A stretch of DNA of 64,000 nt from Pseudoduganella violacea (GCF_014191875.1 NZ_JACHXD010000011.1:1-64000), one strand, 5' to 3'; shown: positions 42,359 to 51,973, counted from the stretch's first letter. Translations and numbers: made by a program. Notes: generated by a model from the letters alone, not told the origin.

Positions 42359-43306
42359 ATGGATACCCTCAACCCGAACTGGTTCTTGCGGGCGCGCCTG
42401 AAGACGCGGCAATTGCTGCTCTTGATCGCGCTCGATGAGCAACGCAATATCCACCGCGCCGCCGAGACGCTCCACATGACGCAGCCGGCCGCCTCCAAGC
42501 AGCTGAAGGATCTGGAGGAAATGCTCGACGTGCGCCTGTTCGAGCGCCTGCCGCGCGGCATGGAGCCGACCATCTATGGCGAAACCATGATCCGCCATGC
42601 GCGCATGGCGCTGACCAGCCTCTCGCTGGCGCATGACGACGTGCTGGCGCTGAAGTCCGGCCTGGGCGGCCAGGTTGAGGTAGGATCCATTATGACTCCC
42701 GGCATCACCCTGCTGCCGCAAGCCATCGCGCGCGTGAAACAGCACGCGCCGCTGCTGCGCATCGGGGTGCGCCTGGAACCGAGCCATGTGCTGCTGGAGC
42801 AGTTGGAACAGGGCACATTGGATTTCATGATCGGCCGCATCGTGGAACGCGATAACGGCTCCGGCCTGATCTACGAGGAACTGACCGAGGAACCCTCGTG
42901 CGTGGTCGCGCGCGCCAGCCATCCGCTGCATGCCGCGCAGGACTTGCAATTGAAAGACCTGGCTAGCCAGCCCTGGATACTGCCGCCGCAAGGCAGCGTC
43001 CTGCGCAACCGCTGCGATATGATGTTCCGCCGCGCCGGCCTGGAACCGCCGGCCAATGTGGTCGACACCACGGCACTGCTGCTGGTCACTGCGCTGCTGC
43101 AGCAGACCGACGCCGTGCACGTGATGCCGGCCGCCGTGGCGCAGCATTATGTGGCGACGGGCGTATTGGGCATCCTGCCGATCGCGCTGCCATGGAAGAT
43201 GGACGCTTTCGGCATCATCCGCCACCACGACCATTTGCTGTCGCCCGGCGCCGACCTGCTGCTGCAGGCGGTGCGCGCGGCCGCCAAGGAAATCTACAGT
43301 CCATGA
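42359..43306 (+). CDS. LysR-family transcriptional regulator
   Basis: 315 residues from ATG 42359. N-terminal HTH: LKTRQLLLLIALDEQRNIHRAAETLHMTQPAASKQLKDLEEML. The effector-binding domain (about 95-300) has QVEVGSIMTPGITLLPQAI. The DNA-binding sequence is of the GbpR/CbbR-like type often linked to sugar or aromatic catabolism, but the target is not evident: its only close partner is the DUF3422 gene, which starts inside its stop codon (ATGA overlap). Confidence 0.9.
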   Translation: MDTLNPNWFLRARLKTRQLLLLIALDEQRNIHRAAETLHMTQPAASKQLKDLEEMLDVRLFERLPRGMEPTIYGETMIRHARMALTSLSLAHDDVLALKSGLGGQVEVGSIMTPGITLLPQAIARVKQHAPLLRIGVRLEPSHVLLEQLEQGTLDFMIGRIVERDNGSGLIYEELTEEPSCVVARASHPLHAAQDLQLKDLASQPWILPPQGSVLRNRCDMMFRRAGLEPPANVVDTTALLLVTALLQQTDAVHVMPAAVAQHYVATGVLGILPIALPWKMDAFGIIRHHDHLLSPGADLLLQAVRAAAKEIYSP

Positions 43307-44643
43307 CCATCGTCTATTCGAGCCTGAACCACGCGCTGCGCGTGCCGCTCGCAGCGGAAATCCACTCGCGTCCCTTTCTCAAGCTGGACGCGCCCGAACT
43401 GGTCTCCCACTTCGCCGTTTATGCCGATCCCGATCAGCAGACCAGCAACGCCGGCGCCCAGCATGCGCTGCTGGCCGATCTGTGCGCGCATTTCGGCGTG
43501 GCCGCGCCGGGCGCGGACGCCAGCTATTTTTTTCATGACTTCGGCCGCTTCCGCCTGAAATGGGAGCTGCATACCGAGTTCGCCACCTACACCTTCGCCG
43601 AGCATGTGGAACATTCGCCGCCGCTGGCGCAGTCCTTCGAAAGCATGCCGATCCGCCATCTGCCGCAGCAATGGCTGCTTGGCCTGTACGGCAAGCTGAT
43701 GGTGGCGGCGCACGTGGCGCTGGACCGCAGCGCCGCCTCGTCCGAGGTGTTTGCCAAGGCCTTGCAATCGGTCTTCGAAAGCGCCGGGCTGGCTGGCAGC
43801 CAGTTGCAGCATGGCGGCGAGCTGTGGACCGATTTCGTGATCCAGTCCGATGGCTTCAGCCGTTTCGTCATACGAGAAGGCGCGATGCGCCAGCAGCAGG
43901 CCGGCCGCCTGGTGCAGCGCGTGCTGGAAATCGAGACTTACCGCATGATGGCCATGCTTGGCCTGCCGTATGCGCGCCAGGCCACGCCGGCCCTGAACGC
44001 CATCGAAGGCCAGCTCGTGACCTTGGCCGCCGCCATGGTGCAGTCGGATGGCGCGGCCGGCGACGGCATGGCCACCGATGGCGCGGTGGAGCAAGCCTTG
44101 CTGGAGCAGATCACCCACCTGGCGGCGCGCATCGAGAAGCTGTCGCTGGAGAACAGCTACCGCTTCGCCGCTTCCAAGGCTTACTTCCGGCTGGTGAATG
44201 CGCGCATCGAGGAATTGCGCGAAAGCCGCATGGAAGGCATTCCCATGGTGCAGGAATTCATGGACCGGCGCCTGCGTCCGGCCATGGACACCTGCCAGGC
44301 CGTCGCGCGGCGGCAGGAAGCGCTGGCGCGCCGCATCGCCAACAGCAACGACCTGCTGCGCACGCGGGTCGGCATCGTGCAGGAAGCGCAGAACCGGCAG
44401 ATCCTGCAATCGCTGAATGCGCGCGCCCTGCAGCAATTGCGGCTGCAGCAGGCGGTGGAAGGCTTGTCGGTCGCCGCGATTTCATATTATGTGATCGGCC
44501 TGGCCGGTTACTCGGCCAAAGGCGCGAAAGCTGTGGGCTGGGTCGGCAGTCCCGAGCTGGTGATGGGCATTCTCGTGCCCTTCGTCGCCGCAGCCGTCTG
44601 GCTCTCCCTGCGCAATATGCACAAGCGCCTGCGCAAGTCATAA
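43303..44643 (+). CDS. DUF3422 membrane-anchored protein
   Basis: 446 residues from ATG 43303. HALRVPLAAEIHSRPFLKLDAPELVSHFA and FGRFRLKWELHTEFATYTF are hallmarks of DUF3422. A long helical, probably coiled-coil middle (about 270-390) precedes two C-terminal membrane helices (AAISYYVIGLAGYSAKGAKAV; ELVMGILVPFVAAAVWLSL). Function is unknown. It overlaps the LysR gene by four bases. A 28-bp perfect hairpin begins at its stop codon. Confidence 0.85.
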   Translation: MTIVYSSLNHALRVPLAAEIHSRPFLKLDAPELVSHFAVYADPDQQTSNAGAQHALLADLCAHFGVAAPGADASYFFHDFGRFRLKWELHTEFATYTFAEHVEHSPPLAQSFESMPIRHLPQQWLLGLYGKLMVAAHVALDRSAASSEVFAKALQSVFESAGLAGSQLQHGGELWTDFVIQSDGFSRFVIREGAMRQQQAGRLVQRVLEIETYRMMAMLGLPYARQATPALNAIEGQLVTLAAAMVQSDGAAGDGMATDGAVEQALLEQITHLAARIEKLSLENSYRFAASKAYFRLVNARIEELRESRMEGIPMVQEFMDRRLRPAMDTCQAVARRQEALARRIANSNDLLRTRVGIVQEAQNRQILQSLNARALQQLRLQQAVEGLSVAAISYYVIGLAGYSAKGAKAVGWVGSPELVMGILVPFVAAAVWLSLRNMHKRLRKS

Positions 44644-44699
44644 TGGCAGAGCCTGTGTCCGATTGGGGTCTGACCCCAATCGGACACAGGCTCTGCCAT
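44643..44699. repeat. Perfect 28-bp-arm palindrome after the DUF3422 gene
   Basis: Arms 44643-44670 and 44672-44699 are exact inverted copies around one central T, with GTGTCC/GGACAC and GGGGTC/GACCCC blocks. It belongs to the same structural family as the palindromes at 34193, 36924, 52929 and 54785 but has a different stem sequence. It starts on the last base of the DUF3422 stop and may terminate or stabilise transcripts. Confidence 0.9.
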
Positions 44700-44736
44700 C
44701 AGGTGGGGCGATCGTTATTTTGAATGGATTGGTGAT

Positions 44737-45936
44737 ATGAGAAAAATTGGCTGCTTGCCGGCTTTGCTGGCGGCGTTGGTATTGAGCGGTTGCGTGACGG
44801 CGGGCGGGCCGCCGCCTTCGGGACCGGTGCGGGGCAAGGTGCATGTGCCGCCGGATATTCAGGCGGCGCGCGGCGAACGCGCCATCGGCAGCCTGCGCCT
44901 GATCGGCGAGCAGCGCATCGCGCATCGCCAGCAGTTCGCCGGGACGACGGTGGGCGGCTTGTCCGGCGCCGATTACGATGCGCGCAGCGGCGACTGGGTG
45001 CTGGTCAGCGATGACCGCTCGTCGATCAATCCGGCGCGCTTTTACCGGGTCAAGTTGCATTTCGACGCCGGCACGTTCGCGCCGGTGACGGTCACGCAGG
45101 TGGACTATTTCCTGCAGGCCGACGGCACGACCTATCCGAATGCGGGCGTGGCCGGCGGCGATGTGCCCGATCTGGAGAGCATCCGCGTGGATCCGCTCGA
45201 CGGCAGCATCTGGTATGCCAGCGAGGGCGAACGGCGGCGCGGCCTGGACCCGTATCTGCGCCATGCCGCGCGCGACGGCAAGCTGCTGGGCAGCCTGCCT
45301 TTGCCGGAGATGTTCAAGGTCTACCCCGGTCGCGAGTACGGGGTGCGCGAGAACGCGGCTTTCGAGGGCTTCTCGTTCGCGCCGGACGGCAAGTCGCTTT
45401 GGCTGGCGCTGGAGGCGCCGCTCTATCAGGACGGCGCCCTGCCGACGCCGCAGAAAGGGGCGTTGACGCGCTTGAGCCGCTTCGACCGCCATGGCGCGCT
45501 GCTGACGCAGTATGCCTATCCGATCGAGCCGATTGCGCAGGCGCCCGCGCCGGGCAAGGAAGCCGATAACGGCATATCCGAAATCCTGGCCGTCGACGAC
45601 AGCCGCCTGCTGGTGCTGGAGCGCGCCGGGGTGGAGCAGGCCGACGGCAGCTACCTGAATTTCGTGCGCCTGTACGAGACGGATACGGCGGCCGCCAGCG
45701 ATGTGCGCGATGTGCCGTCCTTCCTGAATGCGCCCGAGGGCAGCGTGCGGCCGGCGAGCAAGCGCCTGCTGCTGGATCTGAATTCCCTGGGCCTGCCGCG
45801 CGTCGATAATCTGGAAGCCGTGGCTTGGGGACCGCGCCTGGCCAATGGCCATGAGACCTTGCTGCTGGTCTCAGACGATAACTTCCGCCGCGCCCAGGTC
45901 ACGCAATTCCTACTGTTCGAGGTGCTGCCGCCCTGA
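44737..45936 (+). CDS. Phytase-like esterase-domain lipoprotein
   Basis: 399 residues. A lipoprotein signal ends LVLSGC (Cys about 19). The mature part is a beta-propeller of the 'esterase-like activity of phytase' family: GTTVGGLSGADYDARSGDWVLVSDDRS, PDLESIRVDPLDGSIWYASEG, FEGFSFAPDGKSLWLALEA, ISEILAVDDSRLLVLER, VDNLEAVAWGPRL. Probably an outer-membrane-anchored phosphoesterase; substrate unknown. Single gene. Confidence 0.85.
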   Translation: MRKIGCLPALLAALVLSGCVTAGGPPPSGPVRGKVHVPPDIQAARGERAIGSLRLIGEQRIAHRQQFAGTTVGGLSGADYDARSGDWVLVSDDRSSINPARFYRVKLHFDAGTFAPVTVTQVDYFLQADGTTYPNAGVAGGDVPDLESIRVDPLDGSIWYASEGERRRGLDPYLRHAARDGKLLGSLPLPEMFKVYPGREYGVRENAAFEGFSFAPDGKSLWLALEAPLYQDGALPTPQKGALTRLSRFDRHGALLTQYAYPIEPIAQAPAPGKEADNGISEILAVDDSRLLVLERAGVEQADGSYLNFVRLYETDTAAASDVRDVPSFLNAPEGSVRPASKRLLLDLNSLGLPRVDNLEAVAWGPRLANGHETLLLVSDDNFRRAQVTQFLLFEVLPP

Positions 45937-45940
45937 TTTC

Positions 45941-45970
45941 AGAATTCCATTTGGTGGAATAGTGAATTCT
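45941..45970. promoter_or_regulatory. Nested inverted repeats upstream of the GST gene
   Basis: ATTCCA-N5-TGGAAT (45944-45960) sits within an outer AGAATTC/GAATTCT pair (45941-45947, 45964-45970), just after the phytase-like gene and 80 bases before the GST gene. Could be an operator or a weak terminator. Confidence 0.3.
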
Positions 45971-46049
45971 ATCTGGCGCATATTCTCTCGCGCTGGGAAA
46001 CAATGCACACTGCTGCTTATCGCAACCGTGTCCATGAAAGGGATTCGCC

Positions 46050-46661
46050 ATGAAGCTGTATTACCACCCGCTGTCCGGCCATTCTCATCGCGCCCACCTG
46101 TTCCTGTCCCTGCTCAAGCTCGATTTCGAGCTGGTGCTGGTGGACTTGCTCAAATCCGAGCATAAAGCGCCGGACTTCCTCGCCAAGAATTCCTTCGGCC
46201 AGTTGCCGGTGCTGGAAGACGAGGGCGAATACATCGCCGATTCCAACGCCATCCTGGTCTACCTGGCCAAGCGCTACGGCGACGCCAGCTGGTTGCCGGA
46301 GACGCCGCAGGGCGCGGCGGCGGTGCAGCGCTGGCTGTCGGTGGCGGCGGGCGAAATCGCCTTTGGCCCGGCCACGGCGCGCATCATCAACTTGTTCAAG
46401 CGTCCGCAAGACCCGGCCGACAGCATTGCGCGCGCCCACCGCATCCTGGCCCTGATCGAAACCAGCCTGGCGGGCCGCGAGTGGATCGCCGCCGCCACGC
46501 CGACCATCGCCGATGTGGCACTGTACAGCTATATCGCCCGCGCTCCCGAAGGCAATGTCGATCTGGCGGCCTATCCCCAGGTGCGCGCCTGGCTGGCCCG
46601 GATTGAAGCGTTGTCCGGCTTCGCGCCTTTCGTCAAATCGCCGGTCGGCCTGGCTGCCTGA
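46050..46661 (+). CDS. Glutathione S-transferase
   Basis: 203 residues. Thioredoxin-like N-domain ([51 protein letters not shown]) and helical C-domain ([16 protein letters not shown]). It conjugates glutathione to electrophiles; the physiological substrate is unknown. It is followed ten bases later by a flavin-type oxidase-like gene, probably co-transcribed. Confidence 0.9.
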   Translation: MKLYYHPLSGHSHRAHLFLSLLKLDFELVLVDLLKSEHKAPDFLAKNSFGQLPVLEDEGEYIADSNAILVYLAKRYGDASWLPETPQGAAAVQRWLSVAAGEIAFGPATARIINLFKRPQDPADSIARAHRILALIETSLAGREWIAAATPTIADVALYSYIARAPEGNVDLAAYPQVRAWLARIEALSGFAPFVKSPVGLAA

Positions 46662-46671
46662 GGAGCGCGCC

Positions 46672-47661
46672 ATGAATGACAGGGCAGGCATTCCGCAGGA
46701 CGACACAGCTGAAGCTTCGCCCTGGCATGCGGGCGAACAGGCGATCCAGCGCAGCATCGGCGCGGCCGAGCGCATGGACGAGGTGGGGCGCAAGGTCATC
46801 CGGCGTTTCATGCCGGAGCAGCACCGCCAGTTCTTCCCGCAACTGCCCTTCATCGTGGTGGGAGCGGTGGATGGCGCGGGTGATGTCTGGGCCACGCTGC
46901 GCGCCGGCGAAGCGGGCTTTCTGCAATCGCCCGATCCCGAACATTTGAGCGTGCGGTTGGGCCGCGCGCCCGACGATCCGGCCGATGCGGGCATGGAGGA
47001 GGGGGCGGCCATCGGCCTGCTCGGCATCGAGCTGCACACGCGCCGCCGCAACCGCTTGAATGGCCGCGTGCGGGGCCGCTCGGACCAGGGCTTCATGCTC
47101 GATGTGGATGAATCCTTCGGCAACTGCCCGCAATACATCCATGTGCGCGACTTCAGCTTCACGCGCGCCATCGATGCGCCGGCGCCCGAAGCGGCGCGCC
47201 GGCTGCCCGGTCTGCGCCTGCCCGGCGCCGGCGATCCGGCCGATAGCGCCGCCGCCGTGCGGGCCGCGCGCCGCCTGATCGAGGGCGCCGGCACTTTCTT
47301 TGTCGCCAGCTATGCCGACCAGGGCGCGCGCCGCGTCGACGTGTCGCACCGGGGTGGGGCGCCGGGCTTTGTGCACTTGGCGGAAGACGGCACACTGAGC
47401 GTGCCCGATTACGCCGGCAACCGTTTCTTCAGCACCCTGGGCAATATGCTGCTGAACGGGCGCGCCGGCCTGGTCTTCCCCGACTTTGCCAGCGGCGGCC
47501 TGCTGCAGATGAGCGGCGAGGTGGAAATCGAATTGGACGCGCAAAAAGCGGCAGCGGTTTTCGCCGGCGCGGAGCGCATGTGGCGTTTCCGTCCGCGCCG
47601 GATCGTCTGGCGCGCGCAGGCGCTGCCGCTGCGCTGGGATTTGCGCCGCCTGACGCTGTAA
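46672..47661 (+). CDS. Pyridoxamine 5'-phosphate oxidase-like (FMN-binding split-barrel) protein
   Basis: 329 residues from ATG 46672. Two split-barrel halves: the first includes LPFIVVGAVDGAGDVWATLRAG and IGLLGIELHTRRRNRLNGRV; the second has TFFVASYADQGARRVDVSHRGGAPGFV and YAGNRFFSTLGNMLLNGRAGLVFPDF, typical of the PNPOx-like FMN-binding superfamily. Probably a flavin- or haem-binding oxidoreductase of unknown substrate, working beside the GST. Its stop is one base from the convergent receiver gene. Confidence 0.8.
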   Translation: MNDRAGIPQDDTAEASPWHAGEQAIQRSIGAAERMDEVGRKVIRRFMPEQHRQFFPQLPFIVVGAVDGAGDVWATLRAGEAGFLQSPDPEHLSVRLGRAPDDPADAGMEEGAAIGLLGIELHTRRRNRLNGRVRGRSDQGFMLDVDESFGNCPQYIHVRDFSFTRAIDAPAPEAARRLPGLRLPGAGDPADSAAAVRAARRLIEGAGTFFVASYADQGARRVDVSHRGGAPGFVHLAEDGTLSVPDYAGNRFFSTLGNMLLNGRAGLVFPDFASGGLLQMSGEVEIELDAQKAAAVFAGAERMWRFRPRRIVWRAQALPLRWDLRRLTL

Positions 47662-47662
47662 C

Positions 47663-48064
47663 TCAGGCGACGGATGCCGCTTCCAGCGCGCCGAAGGCGT
47701 CGAGCAGGGTGCGGGCGCGGAAGGGTTTGACGATGATGCGGTCGATCTGTTGCAGGCGCAAGGTGCCGAGCAGTTCGGCCGTGCAGCGTTCGGTCATCAC
47801 GGCGATCGGCATGCTGGGGCGGCTCACGCTGCCGCCCTCGCGCACCTGGGCCACCAGGCTCAGATCATAGGCGGCGTCGGAATCGATGGCGATCACGGCG
47901 CCGTCGTATTTTTCTTCCTTGAGCAGCTGGCGTGCCTGCTGCACGCTGGCCGCTTCGCGGATTTCGGCCATGCCAAGGCTGCGCGCGGTCAGGGCGACCG
48001 TCCGCCGCAGCATGGCTTCCGGCTCCACCAGCAACATGCGGGGCGTCGCGCTTTTATCCGGCAT
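47663..48064 (-). CDS. Stand-alone, partly degenerate receiver-domain protein
   Basis: 133 residues, a single CheY-like fold. The acidic pair is EPE (RMLLVEPEAMLRRT) instead of DD, the phosphate-acceptor position is likely the Asp in AVIAIDSD, and the conserved Lys is in IIVKPF. Weak metal-binding may mean altered phosphorylation. It overlaps the 3' end of the GAF gene by 11 bases (translational coupling), so the two probably work together. Confidence 0.75.
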   Translation of the reverse strand: MPDKSATPRMLLVEPEAMLRRTVALTARSLGMAEIREAASVQQARQLLKEEKYDGAVIAIDSDAAYDLSLVAQVREGGSVSRPSMPIAVMTERCTAELLGTLRLQQIDRIIVKPFRARTLLDAFGALEAASVA

Positions 48065-48575
48065 GGCGTGCCTCCGATTTGATCAGTTCCTGCACCGCCA
48101 GGCTGCGCAGGGTGGACAGAATGGCCAGCTCGATGCCGTCCAGCGTGCGCGGCCGGGTATCGATGATGCACAGGGTGCCCAGCGCATAGCCCGAGGGCAG
48201 GATCAGCGGCGCGCCGGCATAGAAACGGATGTGCGGTGGCCCGCTCACCAGCGGATTGTCGTGAAAGCGCGCATCGTCCAGCGCATTCGGCACCACCATG
48301 ATGTCGCCGCGCATGATGGCGTGGCCGCAGAAGGAGATATCGCGTCCCGTTTCGCAAGTCGCACCGAGGCCGATGGCGGCCTTGAACCACTGCCGGTCGG
48401 TATCCACCAGGGAGATCAGGGCGATGGGAACGTCGAATTCCGCCGCTGCGAAGGAAACGATCTTGTCGAAGCGCTCCTCGGGTAGCGTGTCGAGTATCAG
48501 CAAGGCGAGCAAGGCGCTAAGCCGCTCGGCTTCATTGTCGGGCATTGGCGCAGCTATCATCGTCGCAGGGCGCAC
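48054..48575 (-). CDS. GAF-domain protein
   Basis: Up to 173 residues. LLILDTLPEERFDKIVSFAAAEFDVPIALISLVDTDRQWFKA, CGHAIMRGDIMVVPNALDD, FYAGAPLILPSGYALGTLCIID form a GAF sensor of the type fused to diguanylate cyclases or kinases; here no output domain is attached. Starts at 48575 (GTG), 48560 (ATG) or 48545 (ATG) are possible; none has a clear ribosome site. Coupled to the downstream receiver protein. Confidence 0.8.
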   Translation of the reverse strand: MRPATMIAAPMPDNEAERLSALLALLILDTLPEERFDKIVSFAAAEFDVPIALISLVDTDRQWFKAAIGLGATCETGRDISFCGHAIMRGDIMVVPNALDDARFHDNPLVSGPPHIRFYAGAPLILPSGYALGTLCIIDTRPRTLDGIELAILSTLRSLAVQELIKSEARHAG

Positions 48576-48725
48576 GGCGCAAAGTGGCTGATCGATCTAC
48601 TGTAACAGAGATCCATGCCGCGTCGCGCCATGTAAGGTGCAAGTGTTGCATGCGCCGAAAATCGCTGTATCGGCCGCGTTTTCTTGTTTATTCTTCATCG
48701 CTTCCCGACCTGTGAGGAGAGAGCG

Positions 48726-49391
48726 ATGAAACACATCGTGCTATTCATGATGCTGATGGCGGGCGTCACGCCCTTGAGCTATGGCCAATGCTGCGGCTTC
48801 GGCATGAGCTACAACAATGTGGTGGTCTGGCCTGCGCCGGACTTGCGTCTACCCGTGGCCGAGGAAAAAGCGGCGCACAAGACGGTGGCGCCGGCGGTGT
48901 CCCGCGCCAAACCGGCGGTCGAGGCCAATGCGCAGCAACTGTCGCTGCACTTCCCGCCGGATAAGCGCGCAGAGATGGCGCGGATCTATGTGCAAAGCAT
49001 GGATATTTACCTCAAGATCGAAAAGAAAATGGGCTGGACGCCACGCGATCTGGCCGGCGGCCTTGCCGCATTTGTAGTGGGGAATTACATGGTGCTGAAG
49101 AATACTGAAGTCTCCGATGAAGCCTTCGCCGCCGTGGCACGCCAGTTCCGCGCCCAGGCCGGCTTGCGCGAACTCGGCAAAAAACAGGACCAGGAAAAAC
49201 TCCGCGATGTTTTCGAACAGAGCGCCATGCTCGGCACCTTTATGGCACTGGCGCACAAATCGCACCAGCAGCAGCCGCAACCACCGGATGTGTACGAGAA
49301 CATGCGCAATTCGGCCCAGGAAAGCTTGAAACTGGTGCTGCGCACCGATCCCGCCACCTTGCGCATTGACGCCAGCGGCATTCGCCCTTAG
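48726..49391 (+). CDS. Exported hypothetical protein (DUF6683-like)
   Basis: 221 residues from ATG 48726 (GGAGAGAG upstream); the longer frame from 48684 adds an unlikely N-terminus. A signal peptide (residues 1-20, ending SYG) is followed by QCCGFGMSYNN. The mature part is helical (MARIYVQSMDIYLKIEKKMGWTPRDLAGGLAAFVVGNYMVLKN; FRAQAGLRELGKKQDQEKLRDVFEQSAMLGTFM). The resemblance to DUF6683 is from memory and tentative; function unknown. Confidence 0.65.
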   Translation: MKHIVLFMMLMAGVTPLSYGQCCGFGMSYNNVVVWPAPDLRLPVAEEKAAHKTVAPAVSRAKPAVEANAQQLSLHFPPDKRAEMARIYVQSMDIYLKIEKKMGWTPRDLAGGLAAFVVGNYMVLKNTEVSDEAFAAVARQFRAQAGLRELGKKQDQEKLRDVFEQSAMLGTFMALAHKSHQQQPQPPDVYENMRNSAQESLKLVLRTDPATLRIDASGIRP

Positions 49392-49490
49392 TCCGCACGC
49401 GCGGCTTAAGGCTATTTACAAATTTTTCCCCGCGCCGCCATTGGATTTCTGGCAAGATTCCACCTGGGTTAATCTAAGCTGGAGAAGGCT

Positions 49491-51899
49491 ATGGCCGTGA
49501 GGAGCGCAGGCGGTGTGGGACGATGGGTGAAACGCGGCGTGCTGTTGTTGCTGGCGCTGCTGGTGCTGGCCTTGCTGGCAGCCTGGTTCTTCCTGCGCGG
49601 CAGCCTGGCCCAACTCGACGGGCGGCGCACCGCGGCGGGGTTGACGGCCACCGTCACCATCGCGCGCGACGCCCAGGGCGTTCCCACCATCTCGGGCAGC
49701 GACCGGCTCGATGTCGCCTACGCCACCGGCTTTGTGCACGGCCAGGACCGTTTCTTCCAGATGGACTTGTTGCGCCGCGTGGCGGCCGGCGAACTGTCCG
49801 AACTGTTCGGCCCCAAGGCGCTGGTGGTGGACCGGCCTAACCGCCTGCACCGCTTCCGCGCCCGCGCCGAACAGGCTGTCGCCGCCATGGCCCCGGCCGA
49901 CCGCGCCCTGCTGGAACGCTACGCGGCCGGCGCCAATGAGGGCTTGAACGCGCTCGGCACCCGTCCTTTCGAATATGGCTTGATCGGCCTGAGCCCGCGC
50001 GCCTGGACGCCGGCCGACTCCCTGCTCGTGATCTGGGCCATGTACTTCGACCTGCAAGGCCGGCTGGAAGCGCGCGAGCTGGCGCGCGGCTGGCTGCGCG
50101 ACAACAGCTCGGCCGAGCAATTGGCCTTCCTGTTGCCCGAGTCGACCGCCTGGGATACGCCGCTCGATGGCGTGGCGCCGCCGCCGCCCGCGCCGCTGCC
50201 CGAGCGCGCGCCCGGCTGGTGGGGCAAGTCGGCCGCCAAGAATGGCGATGAGGTGGCCGCCATCGATTTCGTCGACTCCGTAGGCAGCAATAACTGGGCG
50301 CTGGCGGGCAGCCGCAATGGTGGTGGCGGCGCCATCGTGGCCGACGATATGCACCTTGGCATCAAGCTGCCGAATACCTGGTATCGCGCGGTGCTGGCGA
50401 TCCCCGACGCGGCCGGCGGCACGCGCCGTTTGGTCGGCGTGACCTTGCCCGGCGCCCCGCTGATCGTGGTCGGCAGCAATGGCCGCGTAGCCTGGGGCTT
50501 TACCAACAGCTATGGCGATTATCTGGACTTGATCGCGGCCGAGGAGGACGCGGCGAAACCGGGGCAGGTCAAGCTGGCCGGCGGCGACTGGGAAAAGCTG
50601 GTGGTGCGGCAGGAAACCATCCTCGTCAAAGGCGCCGCGGCGGAACCATTGACGGTGCGCGAAAGCTCGGCCGGGCCGCTGCGCCAGGCGGGTGGGCGCA
50701 CTTACGCCGTGCATTGGACGGCACACGCGCCGGGTGCGGTCAATGTGAATATGCGCAAGCTGGAGGCGGCCAATAATCTGGACGAGGCGCTGGCCATCGC
50801 CGCCACCATGGGCATCCCGGCGCAGAATTTCGTCGGCGGCGACGACAAGGGCAATATCGGCTGGACCATTGCAGGCCTGCTGCCGCGCCGCGCCGCGCCC
50901 GGCCTGGCCTCGACCTTCCCGCTGGCGGCGGACACGGTGGGCGTGGGCTGGTCCGGCTGGCTGGCGCCGCAGAACTATCCGGTGGTGCGCAACCCGGCCA
51001 GCGGCCAGCTGCACACGGCCAACAGCCGCCAACTGCTTGGCCCCGGCGCGGAGCTGCTGGGCGACGGTGGCCTCGATCTGGGCGCGCGTTCGCAGCAGGT
51101 GAGCGCCAGCCTGAAAGCGCTGGGCGCCCAGGCCGACGAGCGCGCCGTGTATGGCGTGATGCTGGACGACCGCGCCCTGTTTATGGCCGGCTGGCGCGAG
51201 CGCGCGTTGGCGGCGCTGGCCACGCCGGGCGCCAGCAGCGATCCGAAACGCGCCGAACTGGTCCGCCTGCTGAAAACCGGTTGGAGCGGCCACGCCAGCG
51301 TCGATTCCACGGCTTACCGCATCACGCGCGGCTTCATGTGGTCGTTGTACGAGCTGCTGTATGGCGCCGCTAACGCCGATCTGCACAAGCTCGACGAGGA
51401 AGCGCGCATCTCCACCGCCACGGCGCGCTGGCCGGCGGTGCTGGCGCGCTTGCTGGACGAGCAGCCGCCCGGCTGGTTGCCTTCGCAGTACGCCAGCTGG
51501 ACGGCGCTGCAACTGGCGGCCCTGGACCGCACAGCGGCCGAGCTGGCGCCGGACGGCAAGCCGCTGTCGGCCGCGACCTGGGGCGCGCGCAACACGGCCG
51601 GCATCGCCCACCCGATCGCCGGCGCCGTGCCGGCGCTGCGCCAGTGGCTCAGCGTGCCGCCCGACCAACTGCCCGGCGACAGCAATATGCCGCGCGTGGC
51701 GGGGCGCACTTTTGGCCAGTCCGAACGGCTGACTGTGTCGCCGGGACGCGAAGAGCAGGGCATCTTCAATATGCCGGGCGGGCAGAGTGGCCACCCGCTG
51801 TCGCCCTTCTTCCTGGCCGGGCACGAGGATTGGGTCAAAGGCAGGCCAACGCCGCTGCTGCCCGGTCCCGCGCAATATCTGTTGACCCTGACCAAATAG
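49491..51899 (+). CDS. Penicillin acylase-family hydrolase
   Basis: 802 residues, N-terminal membrane anchor or signal (RGVLLLLALLVLALLAAWFFL). An Ntn-hydrolase: VTIARDAQGVPTISGSDRLDVAYATGFVHGQDRFFQMDLLRR starts the alpha part; the autocleavage Ser is in VDSVGSNNWALAGSRN, followed by DMHLGIKLPNTWY. C-terminal FNMPGGQSGHPLSPFF is typical. Precursors self-cleave into two chains in the periplasm. Family members hydrolyse beta-lactam side chains or acyl-homoserine lactones; which applies here cannot be told. Confidence 0.92.
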   Translation: MAVRSAGGVGRWVKRGVLLLLALLVLALLAAWFFLRGSLAQLDGRRTAAGLTATVTIARDAQGVPTISGSDRLDVAYATGFVHGQDRFFQMDLLRRVAAGELSELFGPKALVVDRPNRLHRFRARAEQAVAAMAPADRALLERYAAGANEGLNALGTRPFEYGLIGLSPRAWTPADSLLVIWAMYFDLQGRLEARELARGWLRDNSSAEQLAFLLPESTAWDTPLDGVAPPPPAPLPERAPGWWGKSAAKNGDEVAAIDFVDSVGSNNWALAGSRNGGGGAIVADDMHLGIKLPNTWYRAVLAIPDAAGGTRRLVGVTLPGAPLIVVGSNGRVAWGFTNSYGDYLDLIAAEEDAAKPGQVKLAGGDWEKLVVRQETILVKGAAAEPLTVRESSAGPLRQAGGRTYAVHWTAHAPGAVNVNMRKLEAANNLDEALAIAATMGIPAQNFVGGDDKGNIGWTIAGLLPRRAAPGLASTFPLAADTVGVGWSGWLAPQNYPVVRNPASGQLHTANSRQLLGPGAELLGDGGLDLGARSQQVSASLKALGAQADERAVYGVMLDDRALFMAGWRERALAALATPGASSDPKRAELVRLLKTGWSGHASVDSTAYRITRGFMWSLYELLYGAANADLHKLDEEARISTATARWPAVLARLLDEQPPGWLPSQYASWTALQLAALDRTAAELAPDGKPLSAATWGARNTAGIAHPIAGAVPALRQWLSVPPDQLPGDSNMPRVAGRTFGQSERLTVSPGREEQGIFNMPGGQSGHPLSPFFLAGHEDWVKGRPTPLLPGPAQYLLTLTK

Positions 51900-51973
51900 C
51901 CTTGCCGCCGGCTTTGGGTGCATAATGCAGGCTGGTCGTCTGCATCTTGAACTCAATCCCCGGCGAGGCAAGC

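Noticed and set aside
49416..51971. An 851-codon minus-strand frame over the penicillin acylase gene
   Set aside because: Antisense shadow; the plus-strand frame has the full Ntn-hydrolase motif set.
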